The notes under the pieces were generated by a model. It did no database searches. It saw only the letters and a list, made by a program, of their open reading frames with translations, and was not told the DNA's origin. Shown piece by piece: positions 16,721 to 29,813 of a DNA stretch of 64,000 nucleotides. Both the position numbers and the translations under genes were made by a program. Location: NCBI GenBank assembly GCA_963792675.1, contig CAWBWT010000002.1, forward strand, positions 2,666,001 through 2,730,000, in the 5' to 3' direction. How positions within the stretch are numbered: the first letter of the stretch is position 1; every line of letters begins with the position of its first letter. Source of the stretch: JBBROS01 sp963792675 (GTDB taxonomy: Bacteria; Pseudomonadota; Alphaproteobacteria; Acetobacterales; Acetobacteraceae).

Positions 16721-17188
16721 CTAGCGGAGCGGCTTGGCCATGAACACGCTGGTGGCGACGGCTTGCGCCGGCATGGCGCGGTAGGGACCGAACGCGTCGC
16801 AGCGGCGGAAGCCGGAGCGCACGTAGAGCCGGATGGCGGCGTGCTGGCGGTCGCCGGTCTCGAGGCACAGGGTCACGTAGCCCGCCGCCCTCGCCTCCGC
16901 CTCGACCCGATCGAGCAAGGCCGGAGCGGCGCCGCTGCCGCGCGCGGCCGGCAGTACGAACATGCGTTTCAGCTCGGCCAGGCCGTCCAGCAACGCGACG
17001 CCGCAGCACCCGATCGCCTGTCCGTTCTGCCGGGCGACGAAGAGGCGAATGTGCGGCTGGAACAGCGCGTTTAGCTGGAGGCCGTGCCGCTGTTCCGCCG
17101 CGTAGTGCGCCGACAACTCGGCCTCGAGCGCCTCGACCAACCCGCGGACTTCGTCGGTCGGAGCGGTCGCGGGCTCGACCGAGATCAC
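16721..17188 (-). CDS. GNAT-family N-acetyltransferase
   Basis: A 155-residue GNAT enzyme. The acetyl-CoA-binding region is ELKRMFVLPAARGSGAAPALLDRVEAEARAAGY, followed by LCLETGDRQHAAIRLYVRSGF, the pattern of the family's C-terminal half. The acceptor is unknown. It sits between an MDR pump (35 bases upstream) and eno on the same strand. Confidence 0.85.
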   Translation of the reverse strand: MISVEPATAPTDEVRGLVEALEAELSAHYAAEQRHGLQLNALFQPHIRLFVARQNGQAIGCCGVALLDGLAELKRMFVLPAARGSGAAPALLDRVEAEARAAGYVTLCLETGDRQHAAIRLYVRSGFRRCDAFGPYRAMPAQAVATSVFMAKPLR

Positions 17189-17222
17189 TCGGCGGCGACC
17201 TTTTGCCGGGCCTTCGCCAGCT

Positions 17223-18656
17223 TCACGGCGGGACCAGCAGCGCGACCAGCAAGGTCGAGAGCGCGATCAGGAACACCGCCCAGAAGGTGATGTGCAGCGC
17301 GCCGGCCAGCGCGTCGCGGATCGCCGCGTCGCCGGCCACCAGACCGGGATGGTCGAGCAATTGCCGGATCTGGTCGAACGCGACCGTGTCGCCGCCGGCG
17401 GCGTGGTGCGCCAGGCTGTAGTTCAGCACCGCGCCCAGCACGGTCGCGCCCAGCGTGCTGCCGAGGTTGCGGGAGAAGATGTTGGACGCGGTGGCGGCGC
17501 CGCGCTCGGCCCAGCCGACGCTGTCCTGGATGATCACGATGGCCGACGTGCTGAGGAACCCCATGCCGAGCCCGATCACCAGCGAGCCGGCGCCGGCCAC
17601 CATCGGCGACGTGCCCGGCGCCAGCAGCACGAAGGCGATGCCGCCGAGCGGCAGCAGCGCGCCGCCGACCAGCAGCGTGCGGCGCAGGCCGAGCCGGCCG
17701 AAGGTGCGGGCCGCCGTGGTCGCGCCGATCGGCCAGCCCAGCACCATCATCGTCAGCGCGAACCCGGCGACCATCGCCGACTGGCCCAGCACGCCCTGCA
17801 CGTACATCGGCAGGAAGGTGGTCAGCCCGATGATCGTCATGCCGCTCAGCAAGGTGGCGGCGTTGGCGGTCGCGATCGGCCGGCGCGACCACAGGGCGAA
17901 CGCCACCATCGGGTCGCGCGCCCGCAGCTCCTGCAGCACGAACAGGCCGCCCCCGACGACGAACACGGCGCCCGCGATGACCGCGGCGGATTGGCTCTCG
18001 GTCCCGGCCCAGGTCAGCGCCAGCATCAGCGCGGCGATCGAGACCGTGAACAGGGACGGCGCCGGCCACGTCCACATGCCGAGAGGTGCGGGTGACGTCC
18101 TCGTGCAGAAACCGCCAGAAGCCGAACGCCGAGGCGAGGCCGACCGGCACGTTGATCCAGAACACCCAGGCCCAACTCGCGTGCTGGATGATCAGCCCGC
18201 CTGCCAGCGGCCCCAACACCGACGACACGCCCCAGACGCTCGCGAGCCAGCCCTGCACCTTGCCGCGCTCGCTGGCGGGGTAGAGGTCGCCGACCACCGT
18301 CAGCGCCACCGGCTGGATCGCCCCGGCGCCCACGCCCTGCAGCAAGCGGAACGCGATCAGCGACGGCATCGACCAGGCAAAGCCGCACAGCACGGAGCCC
18401 ACCAGGAAGATGGCGATGCCGACCAGCAGCACGGGCTTGCGGCCATACAGGTCGGACAGCTTGCCGAACACCACCGTCGTCGCGGTCTGGGTCAGCAGGA
18501 AGGAGGAGAACACCCAGGAATACAGGTGCAGGTCGCCGAGCTGCCCGGCGATTTGCGGCATCGCGGTCGAGACGATCGTCGCCTCGATGGCGATCATGAA
18601 CATGCCGCCATCACGGACGCGACGACAAAGGGACGGCGGATCTGTGGGTTCGGCAT
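17223..18656 (-). CDS. MFS multidrug efflux transporter, DHA2 (14-TMS) type, two frame breaks
   Basis: Reconstructed length about 478 residues. The N-terminus starts MPNPQIRRPFVVASVMAA and continues, after a one-base loss near 18601, as MFMIAIEATIVSTAMPQIAGQLGDL. Motif A FGKLSDLYGRKPVLL and motif C-like SSVLGPLAGGLIIQHASWAWVFWIN mark the DHA2 family. A second frame change near 18077 leads into the last six or so membrane helices. Such pumps export drugs and lipophilic compounds by proton antiport. The downstream GNAT gene may be co-transcribed. Confidence 0.85.
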
Positions 18657-18733
18657 CTGGTACAACGTAGGAGCGATGCTGCGCCGCAAAACATGCGTTC
18701 CACGCAGGGCAGGTCGCAATCCCGCGTGAGGAA

Positions 18734-19849
18734 CTAACGCCGGAGTTGCAAGGCGGGCCGCTCGATCCGCTCGCGGGAGGCCAAGCCGAGCAGCAACGTC
18801 AGGGGTGCTGCCATCGCAACCAGGCCAGCCACTCCGATGCCCGGACCGGCCATTGCGACAACTGCCTGCTGGACCGGAAAGGCATAAAGATACGTGCCAT
18901 ACGAGATGTCGAGCGGCGGGCCGGCGACCGGCCGGGCGAGGCCGAGCCAGAGCACGAGATACGGAAGAGCGAGGTGCAATGCGACCAGCGCGAGGGGCGT
19001 CCCGGCCGTCATCGCGAACGCGGCGGTGATCGCCAGCGCGATGGAGCCGCGGATCGGCACCCGGTCGGCATAGACCCAGAGCGCCGCGCCCATCAGAAAA
19101 TGCAGCAGGCAATCGACGATCGACGCCACTGCAAGGCTGGCCAGCCAAGGCGGCGCCGCCCCCGCGCGAGCGGCAATGACGGCGCCCAGCAAGGCCCAGC
19201 CGCCCGCCAGCGGCAGCAGCACCCGGAGGCGGCGCAGCAAGCCGAACCATGCGAGCGCCAGCAAGCCGGCGTAGCACAGCGCCTCGATCCGCAGCGTCCA
19301 GAGCGAGCCGTTGACGGCGCGGGGCAGCGGGTTGGCCTCGAACACGCCGGGCAGACCGAGCGGCGGGCTGAACACGAGCGCGCGGGCGACCGCGGTCCAG
19401 GTCGCGGGGTCGGCGAGGTAGGCGGTGGCAGGCAGGGTGGTGAACGCGGTCCCGATCACGAAGGTCTGCAGCAGGACGGCGACGACGAAAGCCGGCCAGA
19501 TGCGCAGGGCACGAGCGCGGACGTAGTCGCGCCACGGATGCACCTGGGCGGACCGGGCGATCAGGAAGCCGCTGAGCACGAAGAACATCGCGACCGCCAG
19601 GCTGCCGCCGTCGGCAACGTGGCTCAGCAGCTTGGCCACGGGTTCGTCGTCGGGATGGCCGGTCAGCACGTAAGCGTGGCTGGCAAGCACCAGCAGGGCC
19701 GCGGCCAACCGCATCGCGTCGAAGTTGTTGCGGCCGGAGGCGAAGGCATCGGCGACGGTGCGCTCCGCCCCCGGGCCGTCTTGTTGTCTCAGTCTCCCTC
19801 CCTCGTCATGGTCGGGCTCGACCCGACCATCCACGCGGTCGAGGTTCAT
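18734..19849 (-). CDS. Acyltransferase 3 (OafA/YrhL-like) membrane protein
   Basis: An intact multi-spanning acyltransferase-3 protein. The family O-acetylates or acylates surface glycans and lipids. Diagnostic features are NNFDAMRLAAALLVLASHAYVLTG with the catalytic-region His, GGSLAVAMFFVLSGFLIARS, and RARALRIWPAFV; about ten membrane helices follow. The start is uncertain: ATG 19849 lies inside a palindromic repeat element, and the conserved domain begins only near residue 32, so the first residues may be an accident of the repeat. The frame is clean although neighbours are broken. Confidence 0.8.
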   Translation of the reverse strand: MNLDRVDGRVEPDHDEGGRLRQQDGPGAERTVADAFASGRNNFDAMRLAAALLVLASHAYVLTGHPDDEPVAKLLSHVADGGSLAVAMFFVLSGFLIARSAQVHPWRDYVRARALRIWPAFVVAVLLQTFVIGTAFTTLPATAYLADPATWTAVARALVFSPPLGLPGVFEANPLPRAVNGSLWTLRIEALCYAGLLALAWFGLLRRLRVLLPLAGGWALLGAVIAARAGAAPPWLASLAVASIVDCLLHFLMGAALWVYADRVPIRGSIALAITAAFAMTAGTPLALVALHLALPYLVLWLGLARPVAGPPLDISYGTYLYAFPVQQAVVAMAGPGIGVAGLVAMAAPLTLLLGLASRERIERPALQLRR

Positions 19850-19935
19850 CGAAGCGCCCAAAATGCGCCGTTGTCGCTGCCCGGCATTCGGAGTGTCACG
19901 GCGTGGAGATGGCCGGATCAAGTCCGGCCATGACG
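19804..19935. repeat. Paired palindromic repeat element (BIME-like), copy 1
   Basis: Two head-to-head arms. The left reads CGTCATGGTCGGGCTCGACC and on through CCATCCACGCGG; the right, on the other strand, reads CGTCATGGCCGGACTTGATC and on to CCATCTCCACGCC. Each arm is itself a small palindrome, so the pair can fold as two hairpins. A close relative is at 42199-42323. Confidence 0.85.
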
Positions 19936-19952
19936 TTTGAGGCCGTCCCGCC

Positions 19953-20820
19953 TCACCCCGCCTTCGACAGGTCGTCGAACGCCTTCAGCCGGCTCAGCAG
20001 CGCCGGCATCTCGTGCAGCGGGATCATGTTGGGGCCGTCGCTCGGGGCGTGGTCCGGGTCGTCGTGGGTCTCGATGAACACCGCCGCCACGCCAACGGCC
20101 AGCGCCGCGCGGGCCAGCACCGGCGCGAATTCCCGCTGCCCGCCGGACGAGGCGCCCTGCCCGCCCGGCTGCTGCACGGAATGGGTCGCGTCGAACACCA
20201 CCGGATAGCCGGTGCGCGCCATGATCGGCAGGCCGCGGAAATCGGTCACCAGCGTGTTGTAGCCGAAGCTCGCGCCGCGCTCCGTCAGCAGGATGCTCTC
20301 ATTGCCGGTCTCGGCGATCTTGGCGGCGACGTGCTGCATGTCCCAAGGCGCGAGGAACTGGCCCTTCTTCACGTTGACCGTCCGCCCGGTCTCGCCGGCG
20401 GCGATCAGCAGGTCGGTCTGCCGGCACAGGAAGGCGGGGATCTGCAGCACGTCCACCGCCTCGGCCGCCGGGTCGCATTGGCCGACGTCGTGCACATCGG
20501 TCAGCACCGGGATGCGGAACCGCTCCCGCACCGCCGCCAGGATCGCCAGCCCCTTCGCCAACCCCACGCCGCGGGCGGCGCGGGCGCTGGTGCGGTTGGC
20601 CTTGTCGAAGCTCGACTTGTAGATCAGCGGCACTGCCGGCCACGGCGCAGATCGATACCAGCGCGTCCGCCATCTCCAGCGCATGCGCCTCGCTCTCGAT
20701 CTGGCACGGCCCGGCGATCAGCACGAACGGCCGGTCGTTGGCGACGTCGATGTCGCGCACCCGGACCTGGCGCGGCCCGGCCGGCTCGTCATCCGCTTCG
20801 GAGTCGGCCGTGCTCGACAT
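19953..20820 (-). CDS. kdsA: 3-deoxy-8-phosphooctulonate synthase (KDO-8-P synthase), one frame break
   Basis: The reconstructed protein of about 288 residues condenses phosphoenolpyruvate with arabinose 5-phosphate, the first step of KDO synthesis for LPS. It starts MSSTADSEADDEPAGPRQ, with FVLIAGPCQIESEAHALEMADAL; after a frame change near 20635 it continues PLIYKSSFDKANRTS, RGVGLAKGL, TDVHDVGQCDPAAE, VNVKKGQFLAPWDM and DATHSVQQPGG. Its start is 2 bases from the pyrG stop. The order pyrG-kdsA is conserved in alphaproteobacteria. Confidence 0.93.
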
Positions 20821-20822
20821 CG

Positions 20823-22460
<1,638 letters not shown>

Positions 22461-22515
22461 GGACGCCCCTGATACAGCAAGGGGCGCGACCTGAGAAACC
22501 GCCACGCTGAAACGC

Positions 22516-22918
22516 CTAGTTTGTCGGCACGGCGGGGGCACGCGGCGTGGCGCCCGGCGGCGACTCGGGGCGCGGGCGCCGTTCGCAGCCGGCGGCACGG
22601 CGCGGCGCGCCGGACAGGGCCGGGCCGGACGCGGGCGCGGCGGCGGCGGTAGCGGCGGCGTTGTCCAGCATCGAGCGGCCGACGCCCACCGTCCCGCGGT
22701 TCAGCAGCGCGAGCGTCAGCGACAGGGCGAAGAAGATCGGCGCCCAGGATCGCGGTGGTGCGCGTCAGCAGGTTCGCCGTGCCGCGGCCCGACATGAACC
22801 CGCCCATCCCCTGCGAGGTGCCGATGCCCAGCCCGCCGCCCTCGCTGCGCTGGATCAGCACGACGCCGATCAGGGCCAGGGTGACGAACAGGTGGATGAT
22901 GAGCAGGACGGTGGTCAT
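22516..22918 (-). CDS. secG: Preprotein translocase subunit SecG, one frame break
   Basis: Two membrane helices flank the conserved cytoplasmic loop: VLLIIHLFVTLALIGVVLIQ, then RSEGGGLGIGTSQGMGGFMSGRGTANLLTRTTAILGA, then IFFALSLTLALL after one extra base near 22740. The C-terminal tail is Ala/Pro-rich and ends at TAG 22516. SecG assists SecYE-mediated translocation. It lies between tpiA and pyrG as in relatives. Confidence 0.9.
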
Positions 22919-22986
22919 GACGCCGGGGTTCTAGGCGCGTTCGCAGGCGTGGATGGGAAGGGCGCGGCCGCGGAACCCCACCCGCC

Positions 22987-23732
22987 CTACTGCGCGGGAG
23001 CCGAGCGCGCGCGATGGCCAGGAAGTCCTCGGCCACCAGGCTCGCGCCGCCGACCAGGGCGCCGCCCACCTCCGGCATCGCCAGCAGCGCGGCGGCGTTG
23101 CCGGGCTTGACCGAGCCGCCATACAGGATGCGCACGCCCTGCCCCGCCTGCCCCAGCGTGCTCACCAACTGGCCGCGGATCGCCGCGTGCATCGCCAGCG
23201 ACATCCTGCCTCCGTCGGCGGCCCGGCCGGTGCCGATCGCCCAGACCGGCTCGTAGGCGACCACGCCCGAGAACCCCGGCGGCACGCTGCCGTCGATCTG
23301 CGAGGCGACGACGACCTCCGCATTGCCGGACAGGCGGTGCTGCTCGGTCTCGCCCACGCAGATGATCGGCGTCAGGCCGGCGGCGGCGGCGGCCTCGGCC
23401 TTGCGCCGCACCACGGGTCGTTCTCGCCATGGTCGGCCCGGCGTTCGGAATGGCCGACGATCACCCAGCCGGCGCCGGCATCGCGCAGCATGGCGGCGCG
23501 AGATGTCGCCGGTATGGGCGCCGCTGCGGCCGCAGGTGGCAGTCCTGCCCGCCCGCCATGACCGGGCTGCCTGCCAGCGATCTCGGCCACCGCCGCCAGC
23601 AGCGTCGCGGGCGGGCACAGCAGCAGGTCGCAGCCCAGGCCCGCCGCGCCGTCGCGCACGGCCTGCGCCAGCGCCCGCGCCGCCGGCCCGCAGCCCGTTC
23701 ATCTTCCAGTTCCCGGCAATCAGCTGGCGCAT
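22987..23732 (-). CDS. tpiA: Triosephosphate isomerase, about five frame breaks
   Basis: Pieces rebuild an isomerase of about 248 residues interconverting dihydroxyacetone phosphate and glyceraldehyde 3-phosphate. Visible are MRQLIAGNWKMNGL at the start with the catalytic Lys, GAGWVIVGHSERR with the catalytic His, VVAYEPVWAIGTGRAA with the catalytic Glu, ILYGGSVKPGNAAALL and GGALVGGASLVAEDFLAIA. The end is placed at TAG 22987, which requires one extra base in the run GCGCGCGC. It is divergent from ppiD and leads into secG. Confidence 0.88.
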
Positions 23733-23880
23733 CCCGCTCCCCCGTCGTTCCGTCCCGTTCTATAATCGAGGTCCGGCCTATGCATGGAAACGCCGCCCTC
23801 GTGCCGTGGCAACGCCGCTGGTCAAGCGGGCGCGGCCTTACCTATGGTGCGGCTCCGTTTCACGGAAACCCGCGTACCCC

Positions 23881-25796
23881 ATGCTCGCTGTCATCCGCAA
23901 GTTCCTCGACACCCGCTACGCGAAGCTGTTCTTCGTCTGCTGATCGTCCCCTTCGTGCTGTGGGGCGTCGCCGACGTCGCCAAACGTCGGGCAACAGCAG
24001 CACCACGGTGGCCACCGTCGGCGACGCAGCAGGATCGAGCCGCCGGAGTTCCAGGAGGCCTACCGCCAGCGCTGCCGCAGGTGATCGCGCATGATGGGCG
24101 GCAAGCCGAGCCGACGCCGGCGATCCGGCGCGGCGTCGCCGGCCAGACGCTGGAGCGGCTGATCATCCAGGCCGGCGATCGCCGACGAGGTGCGGCGCCT
24201 GGGCCTCGGTCGTGCCGGACGAGGCGGCTGCGCCAGGCGGTGTTCGAGATCCCGGCCTTCAGCGGCCGCTCGCGGCAGTCTTCGACCGCACGCAGTTCGA
24301 GCAGCGTGCTGCGGCAGAACAACCTGACCGAAGCCGCGCTTCCTCGACCTGATGCGCGGCCGACCTCGGCGCAGCGGCAGCTGATGGAAGCGGTGCAGGT
24401 CGGCGCCAGCACGCCCGAGACTGCTGCTGAAGCAGGTCTTCGCCTTCCAGCGCGAGCAGCGCGTCGCCGACCTGGTGGAGCTGCCGTTCACCGCCGCGCC
24501 CGAGCCGCCGGCGCCCGAGCGCCGACGACCTGCAAGCGCGCCTACGAGGACGACCCGCAGCGCTACAGCCGCCCCGGCCTTCCGCCGCATCAAGGCCGTC
24601 GATCCTGTCGCCCGACACCATCGCCCGCGGCATCGACGTGCCGGAGGCCGACCTGCAGGCCTATTACGACGCGCACAAGCGCGAGTTCGGCGGCCCCGAG
24701 AAGCGCACCGTCCAGGTGCGTGGTCGCCCAGGACGAGGCCGCCGGCCAGCAAGCTCGCCGACACATGGATCGCCGGGGCCGACTGGGCCGCGATGCAGAA
24801 GGACGCCGCCGGCGGCCGGCGCCTCCGCGGCCAGCTCGACGACGCCGCGCAGGCGGACATCCCCGGTGCCCGAACTGGCCGAGGCGGCGTTCACGGCGCC
24901 GGCCGAGGCCGTGACCGGCCCGGTCAAGTCCGCGTTCGGCTGGCAGGTGCTGCGGGTGACGAAGATCACCCCCGGCAATGCAGCGGCCGCTTCGAGGCGT
25001 GCGCGACGAGATCCGCGGCCGAGGTCGCGCGCGAGCGGGCCGTCGACGAGGTCTACGCCCGCGCCAACAAGCTCGAGGACGCGCTGTCGGCCGGCACCGC
25101 GCTCGACGATCTGCCCGGCGACCTCGGCGTGGCCGGCATCGCCGGCACGCTGGACGAAAGGGCAACACGCCGGACGGCGAGCCGGCGCCCATCCCCGGTG
25201 CCCCGGCGCTGCGCCAGGCCATCATCACCAGCGCCTTCGCCACGCCCAAGGGCGAGCCGCCGCGCATGATCGAGGGGCCGGACCAGTCGCTACTACGCCC
25301 TCACGGTCGAGGACGAGACGCCGCCGAAGGTCCGGCCGTTCGAGGCCGTCGCAGGCGCAGGTGCAGCGAGAACTGGCGAGCACGATGCCCGCCGCCATGC
25401 GCAGGAACGGTCGCAGCCAAGCTGCTGGCCGCGGTCAAGGCGGGCGGCTCGCTCGACGACGCCGCGACGGTGGCCGGGGTGCGGGTGGAGCGCACGCCGC
25501 CCGATCGGCCGCGGCCGCCGACCGAGGGCGTGGCGGCCGAGCTGGTCCAGCCGCTGTTCGGCATGAAGCTGAACGAGGGCACCATGCTCGAGACGCCGGA
25601 CGGCTTCCTGGTCGCAAAGCTGGTCGACGTCGAGCTCGCCCGATCCCGCCGACCGACCCGGTCGGCGCCGCGCAGATGCGCACCGCGCTGACCCGCGTCG
25701 ATCGACCAGGACATCGAGATCACCTACGCCGCGGCCCTGCGCGACCGCGCCAAGCCGACCGTCAACCAGGCCATGCTGGAGAGCCTGATCCAGTGA
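23881..25796 (+). CDS. ppiD: Peptidyl-prolyl isomerase PpiD/SurA-type periplasmic chaperone, heavily frame broken
   Basis: Reading across roughly twenty single-base frame changes yields a continuous protein of about 638 residues: a short cytoplasmic start MLAVIRKFLDTRYAKLFF, one membrane helix LLIVPFVLWGVADVAK, a SurA_N-like helical region (QVLRQNNLTEARF), a parvulin-type rotamase segment (AFGWQVLRVTKITPG) and a C-terminal helical region ending NQAMLESLIQ. PpiD is an inner-membrane anchored chaperone for outer-membrane and periplasmic proteins. The gene heads ppiD-trp-moa-lexA, the usual order. Break density here is the highest in the window, one per 20-100 bases. Confidence 0.82.
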
Positions 25797-25833
25797 GGCT
25801 TTCCCCGACCTCCAACCCGACCGGAGCCCGGCG

Positions 25834-27344
25834 ATGAACGCCATCTCGTCCCCGTCCCAGGCCGCCTGCCTCGCCGCCTATAGTGCGGGCCGGGGCACGC
25901 TGATCTGGTCCACCTACGTCGCCGACCTCGAGACGCCCGTCGCCGCCTACATGAAGCTCGCTGCCGGGCGGCCCAACTCCTTCCTGCTGGAAAGCATCGA
26001 GAACGGCTCGGCGCGCAGCCGCTACTCCATCATCGGCATGACGCCCGACCTCGTGTGGCGCTGCCGCGCCGGGGTGGCCGAGCTGAACCGGCACGCCCGC
26101 AGCGCCCCGCACGCCTTCGTCCCCGACGAGCGGCCGGCGCTCGAAAGCCTGCGCGCCATCATCGCCGAGACCCGGATGGACATCCCCGACCACCTGCCGC
26201 CGATGCTGGGCGGCCTGGTCGGCTATCTCGGCTACGACATGGTGCGGCAGATGGAGCGGCTGCCGGCCAAGAACACCGACGCGCTCGGCGTGCCGGAGGC
26301 CATCCTGCTCCGCCCGACTTTGTTCGCCGTGTTCGACAACGTGCGCGACGAGCTGACGCTCGCGGCGCCCGATCTACCCGCAGCCCGGCGTCCCCGCCGA
26401 CGCCGCCTGGTCCACCGCGCAGGCGGCGCTCGCCGAGGCGTCGGCGGCGCTGCAGCGGCCCCTGCCCCACGCCGTGCCCCCGGTCGCGCTGCCGCCGCTG
26501 CCCGAGCCCGCGTCGAACATGACCAAGGCCGAGTTCATGGCGATCGTCGAGCGCATGAAGGAATACATCTTCGCCGGCGACGCGTTCCAGGTCGTGCCGA
26601 GCCAGCGCTTCTCCGTGCCGTTCGCGCTGCCGCCGTTCGCGCTCTATCGCTCGCTGCGCCGGGTCAACCCGGCGCCGTTCCTGTTCTTCCTCGACTTCGG
26701 CGGCTTCTCCATCGTCGGCAGCTCGCCCGAGATCCTGGTGCGGCTGCGCGACGGCACCGTGACCATCCGGCCGCTGGCCGGCACCCGCAAGCGCGGCGCC
26801 ACGAAGGACGAGGACGAGGCGCTGGAACGCGACCTGCTGTCCGACCCGAAGGAGCGGGCCGAGCACCTGATGCTGCTCGACCTCGGCCGCAACGACGTCG
26901 GCCGGGTGTCCGAGCTCGGCACCGTGCGCGTGGTCGAGAGCTTCGCCATCGAGCGGTTCAGCCACGTCATGCACATCTCCAGCACGGTCGAGGGCAAGCT
27001 GAAGGCCCGGCCTCGACGCGCTCGACGCGCTGATCGGCGGCTTCCCGGCCGGCACGCTGACCGGCGCGCCGAAGATCCGCGCGATGGAGATCATCGAGGA
27101 GCTGGAGCCGACCCGGCGCGGCATCTACGCCGGCTGCATCGGCTACTTCGCCGCCAACGGCACGATGGACACCTGCATCGGCCTGCGCACCGCGGTGGTG
27201 AAGGACGGCACCATGTACGTGCAGGCCGGCGGCGGCGTGGTGGCCGACAGCACGCCCGAGGGCGAGTACGAGGAGACCCGGCAGAAGGCCCGCGCCTTGT
27301 TCCGCGCCGCCGAGGACGCCGTGCGCTTCGCGGCGCTGGGATAG
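25834..27344 (+). CDS. trpE: Anthranilate synthase component I, several frame breaks
   Basis: About 500 residues. TrpE converts chorismate to anthranilate with ammonia from TrpG. The N-terminal domain includes SFLLESIENGSARSRYSIIG with the LLES element used for tryptophan feedback. The chorismate-binding domain shows FAGDAFQVVPSQRF, FFLDFGGFSIVGSSPE, PLAGTRKRG, LLDLGRNDVGRVSE, GTLTGAPKIRAMEII and IGYFAANGTMD. Frames change near 26380 and 27010. It starts 37 bases after ppiD and ends 5 bases before trpG. Confidence 0.93.
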
Positions 27345-27349
27345 GCGCC

Positions 27350-27948
27350 ATGATCCTCCTGATCGACAACTACGACAGCTTCACCTTCAACCTGGTCCAC
27401 GTGCTCGGCGACGTCGGCGGGCGCTGCGAGGTGGTCCGCAACGACGCGCATCACCGCCGAGGAGGCGCTCGGCCGGCAGCCGGAAGCCATCGTGCTCTCG
27501 CCCGGCCCCTGCACGCCGAACGAGGCCGGCATCTGCCTCGACCTGATCGCAGCCGCCGCCGGGCGCATCCCGCTGCTCGGCGTCTGCCTCGGCCACCAGG
27601 CGATCGGCCAGGCCTTCGGCGCCAGCGTCGTGCGCGGCGCCGTGCCGATGCACGGCAAGGTCAGCCCGGTGCGCCATGCCGGGACCGACATCTTCGAGGC
27701 CTGCCGCGCCCTTTCGAGGCCGCCCGCTACCACAGCCTGGTCGTCGCCCCCGACACCATGCCCGACACGCTCGAGCGACCGCCTGGACCGAGGACGGCGT
27801 CATCATGGGCCTGCGCCACCGCACCGCCCGGTGTTCGGCGTGCAGTTCCACCCGGAGAGCATCGCCTCCGAGCACGGCCACGCGCTGCTGGGCAACTTCC
27901 TCGCCATCGCCGCGCGGCCGCGAACCGCCAGCGCACCGGCCTGCATGA
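27350..27948 (+). CDS. trpG: Anthranilate synthase component II (glutamine amidotransferase), frame broken
   Basis: A class I glutamine amidotransferase of about 197 residues. MILLIDNYDSFTFNLVHVLG starts it; VLSPGPCTPNEAG, LLGVCLGHQAIGQAFG with the nucleophile Cys, and FGVQFHPESIASEHG with the catalytic His and Glu follow. Breaks are near 27445, 27710, 27775 and 27830. The TGA overlaps the trpD ATG (ATGA), supporting translational coupling. Confidence 0.9.
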
Positions 27949-28960
27949 GCGACCTAAGCCCGCGCTGGCCCGCCTCGCCGCCGGCGCGACGCTGAGCGCG
28001 GACGAGGCCGAGGCGGCGTTCGGCGTCGTCATGGCCGGCGAGGCCACGCCCGCCCAGATCGCCGGCATGCTGATGGCGATGCGCGTGCGGCGGCGAAACC
28101 GTGCCGGAGCTGACCGGCGCCGTGCGCGCCATGCTGGCGCGCATGACCCGCGTCGCCGCGCCGCCCGGCGCGATCGACGTCTGCGGCACCGGCGGCGACG
28201 GCGCCGGCACGCTGAACGTCTCGACTGCCGTCACCTTCGTCTGGCCGGCGCCGGCGTGCCGTGGTCGCCAAGCACGGCAACCGCGCGCTCAGCTCGCCGC
28301 ACCGGCGGCGCCGACGTGCTGACGGCGCTGGGCGTCAACGTCGACGTGCCGCTCGACCGCCTGCCGGCCATGCTGGCCGAGGCCGGCTGCGTCTTCATGT
28401 TCGCGCCCCGGCATCACGCCGCCCTGCGCCACGCCGCCGGGCCGCGGGTGGAACTCGGCACCCGCACGATCTTCAACCTGCTCGGCCCGCTCGCCAATCC
28501 CGGCCGGGGTCGCGCCGCCAGCTGACCGGCGTGTTCGATCCGTGCCTGGCTGCGGCCGATGGCCGAGACGCTCGCCGCGCTCGGCACCGAGCGGGCCTGG
28601 CTGGTCCACGGCCAGGGCCTGGACGAGCTGACGGTCGCGGGCGAGAACCAGGTCGTCTGCGCTCGGCCGACGGCGCCGTCGACGGCGTTCACGCTGACGC
28701 CCGAGGAGGCCGGGCTTGCACCGCGCCCGATCGCCGCGATCCAGGGCGGCGACCCGGCGGCGAACGCGGCCGCCTTGCTGGCGTTGCTGCAAGGGGCACG
28801 CGGCGCCTACCGCGACACCGTCCTGCTCAACGCCGCCGCCGGGCTGGTGGTGGCCGGCCGGGCGAGGACCATGCAGGATGGCGTGCCGCGCGCCGCCGCC
28901 AGCCTCGACGCGGGCCGCGCGATGGCGGCACTGGAAGAGCTGCGCCGGGCCACGGCCTGA
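27945..28960 (+). CDS. trpD: Anthranilate phosphoribosyltransferase, several frame breaks
   Basis: About 338 residues. TrpD joins anthranilate to PRPP. Conserved parts are DVCGTGGDGAGTLNVSTA (PRPP loop), VVAKHGNRALSS, GCVFMFAPRHHAALRH, GTRTIFNLLGPLANP and LLNAAAGLVVAGRA. Frame changes occur near 27960, 28090, 28245, 28305, 28505, 28550 and 28660. The stop at 28958 is followed after 14 bases by trpC. Confidence 0.92.
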
Positions 28961-28974
28961 GCCGGAGCAGGACG

Positions 28975-29813
28975 ATGGATAGCCTGACCCCACGAGCATC
29001 CCGACTGCACCCGACGCCCTCGCCCGGATCTGCGCCGACACCATGGCGGAGGTGCGCGCGGCGCCGTGCCGAGACGCCCGAAGGCGCGCTGAAGTGCGCA
29101 GCTCGGCCGCAAGCCGCCGCCCACCCGCGGCTTCGGCGCGGCGCTGAACGCATGCCGTCGCCGACGGCGGCTCGGCCTGATCGCCGAAATCAAGAAGGCG
29201 TCGCCCTCGGCCGGGCTGATCCGCGCCGACTTCGACCCGGCCGCCCTCGCGCAGGCATACGCCGACGCCGGCGCCACCTGCCTGTCGGTGCTGACCGACG
29301 GGCCGCATTTCCAAGGCTCGGCCGAGCACCTGCAGGCCGCCCGCGCCGCGGTGCCGCTGCCGGTGCTGCGCAAGGACTTCATGCTGCGACCCCTGGCAGA
29401 TCCTGGAAAGCCGGGTCATGGGCGCGGACTGCGTCCTGCTGATCATGGCGGCGCTGACCGACACCGTGGCCCGCGAGCTCGAGGAGCTGGCGCGGGCGCT
29501 CGACATGGACGTGCTGGCCGAGGTGCATGATCGCCGCGAACTCGACCGGGCGCTCGGCTTGCAGACGTCGCTGATCGGGATCAACAACCGCAATCTCAAG
29601 ACGTTGAAGACCGATCTTGAGACGACGGCCGAACTGGCGCCGCACGTGCCCTCGGACCGCTTCCTGGTCGCCGAGAGCGGCATCCGCACCCATGAGGACG
29701 TGCAGCGGCTGTGCGACGCCGGCGCGCGGTGCTTCCTCGTCGGCGAGAGCCTGCTGCGGCAGCCGGACGTCGGCGCGGCGACCCGTGCCCTGCTCGGACA
29801 GTGCGCGGCGTGA
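28975..29813 (+). CDS. trpC: Indole-3-glycerol-phosphate synthase, frame broken
   Basis: A TIM-barrel enzyme of about 275 residues closing the indole ring. Diagnostic are LIAEIKKASPSAGLIRADFDP with the catalytic Lys, SVLTDGPHFQGS, VLRKDFML, DVLAEVHDRREL, IGINNRNLKTLKTDL and LVAESGIRTHEDV. Breaks fall near 28990, 29080, 29165 and 29390. Its end overlaps the GTG of moaC. Confidence 0.93.
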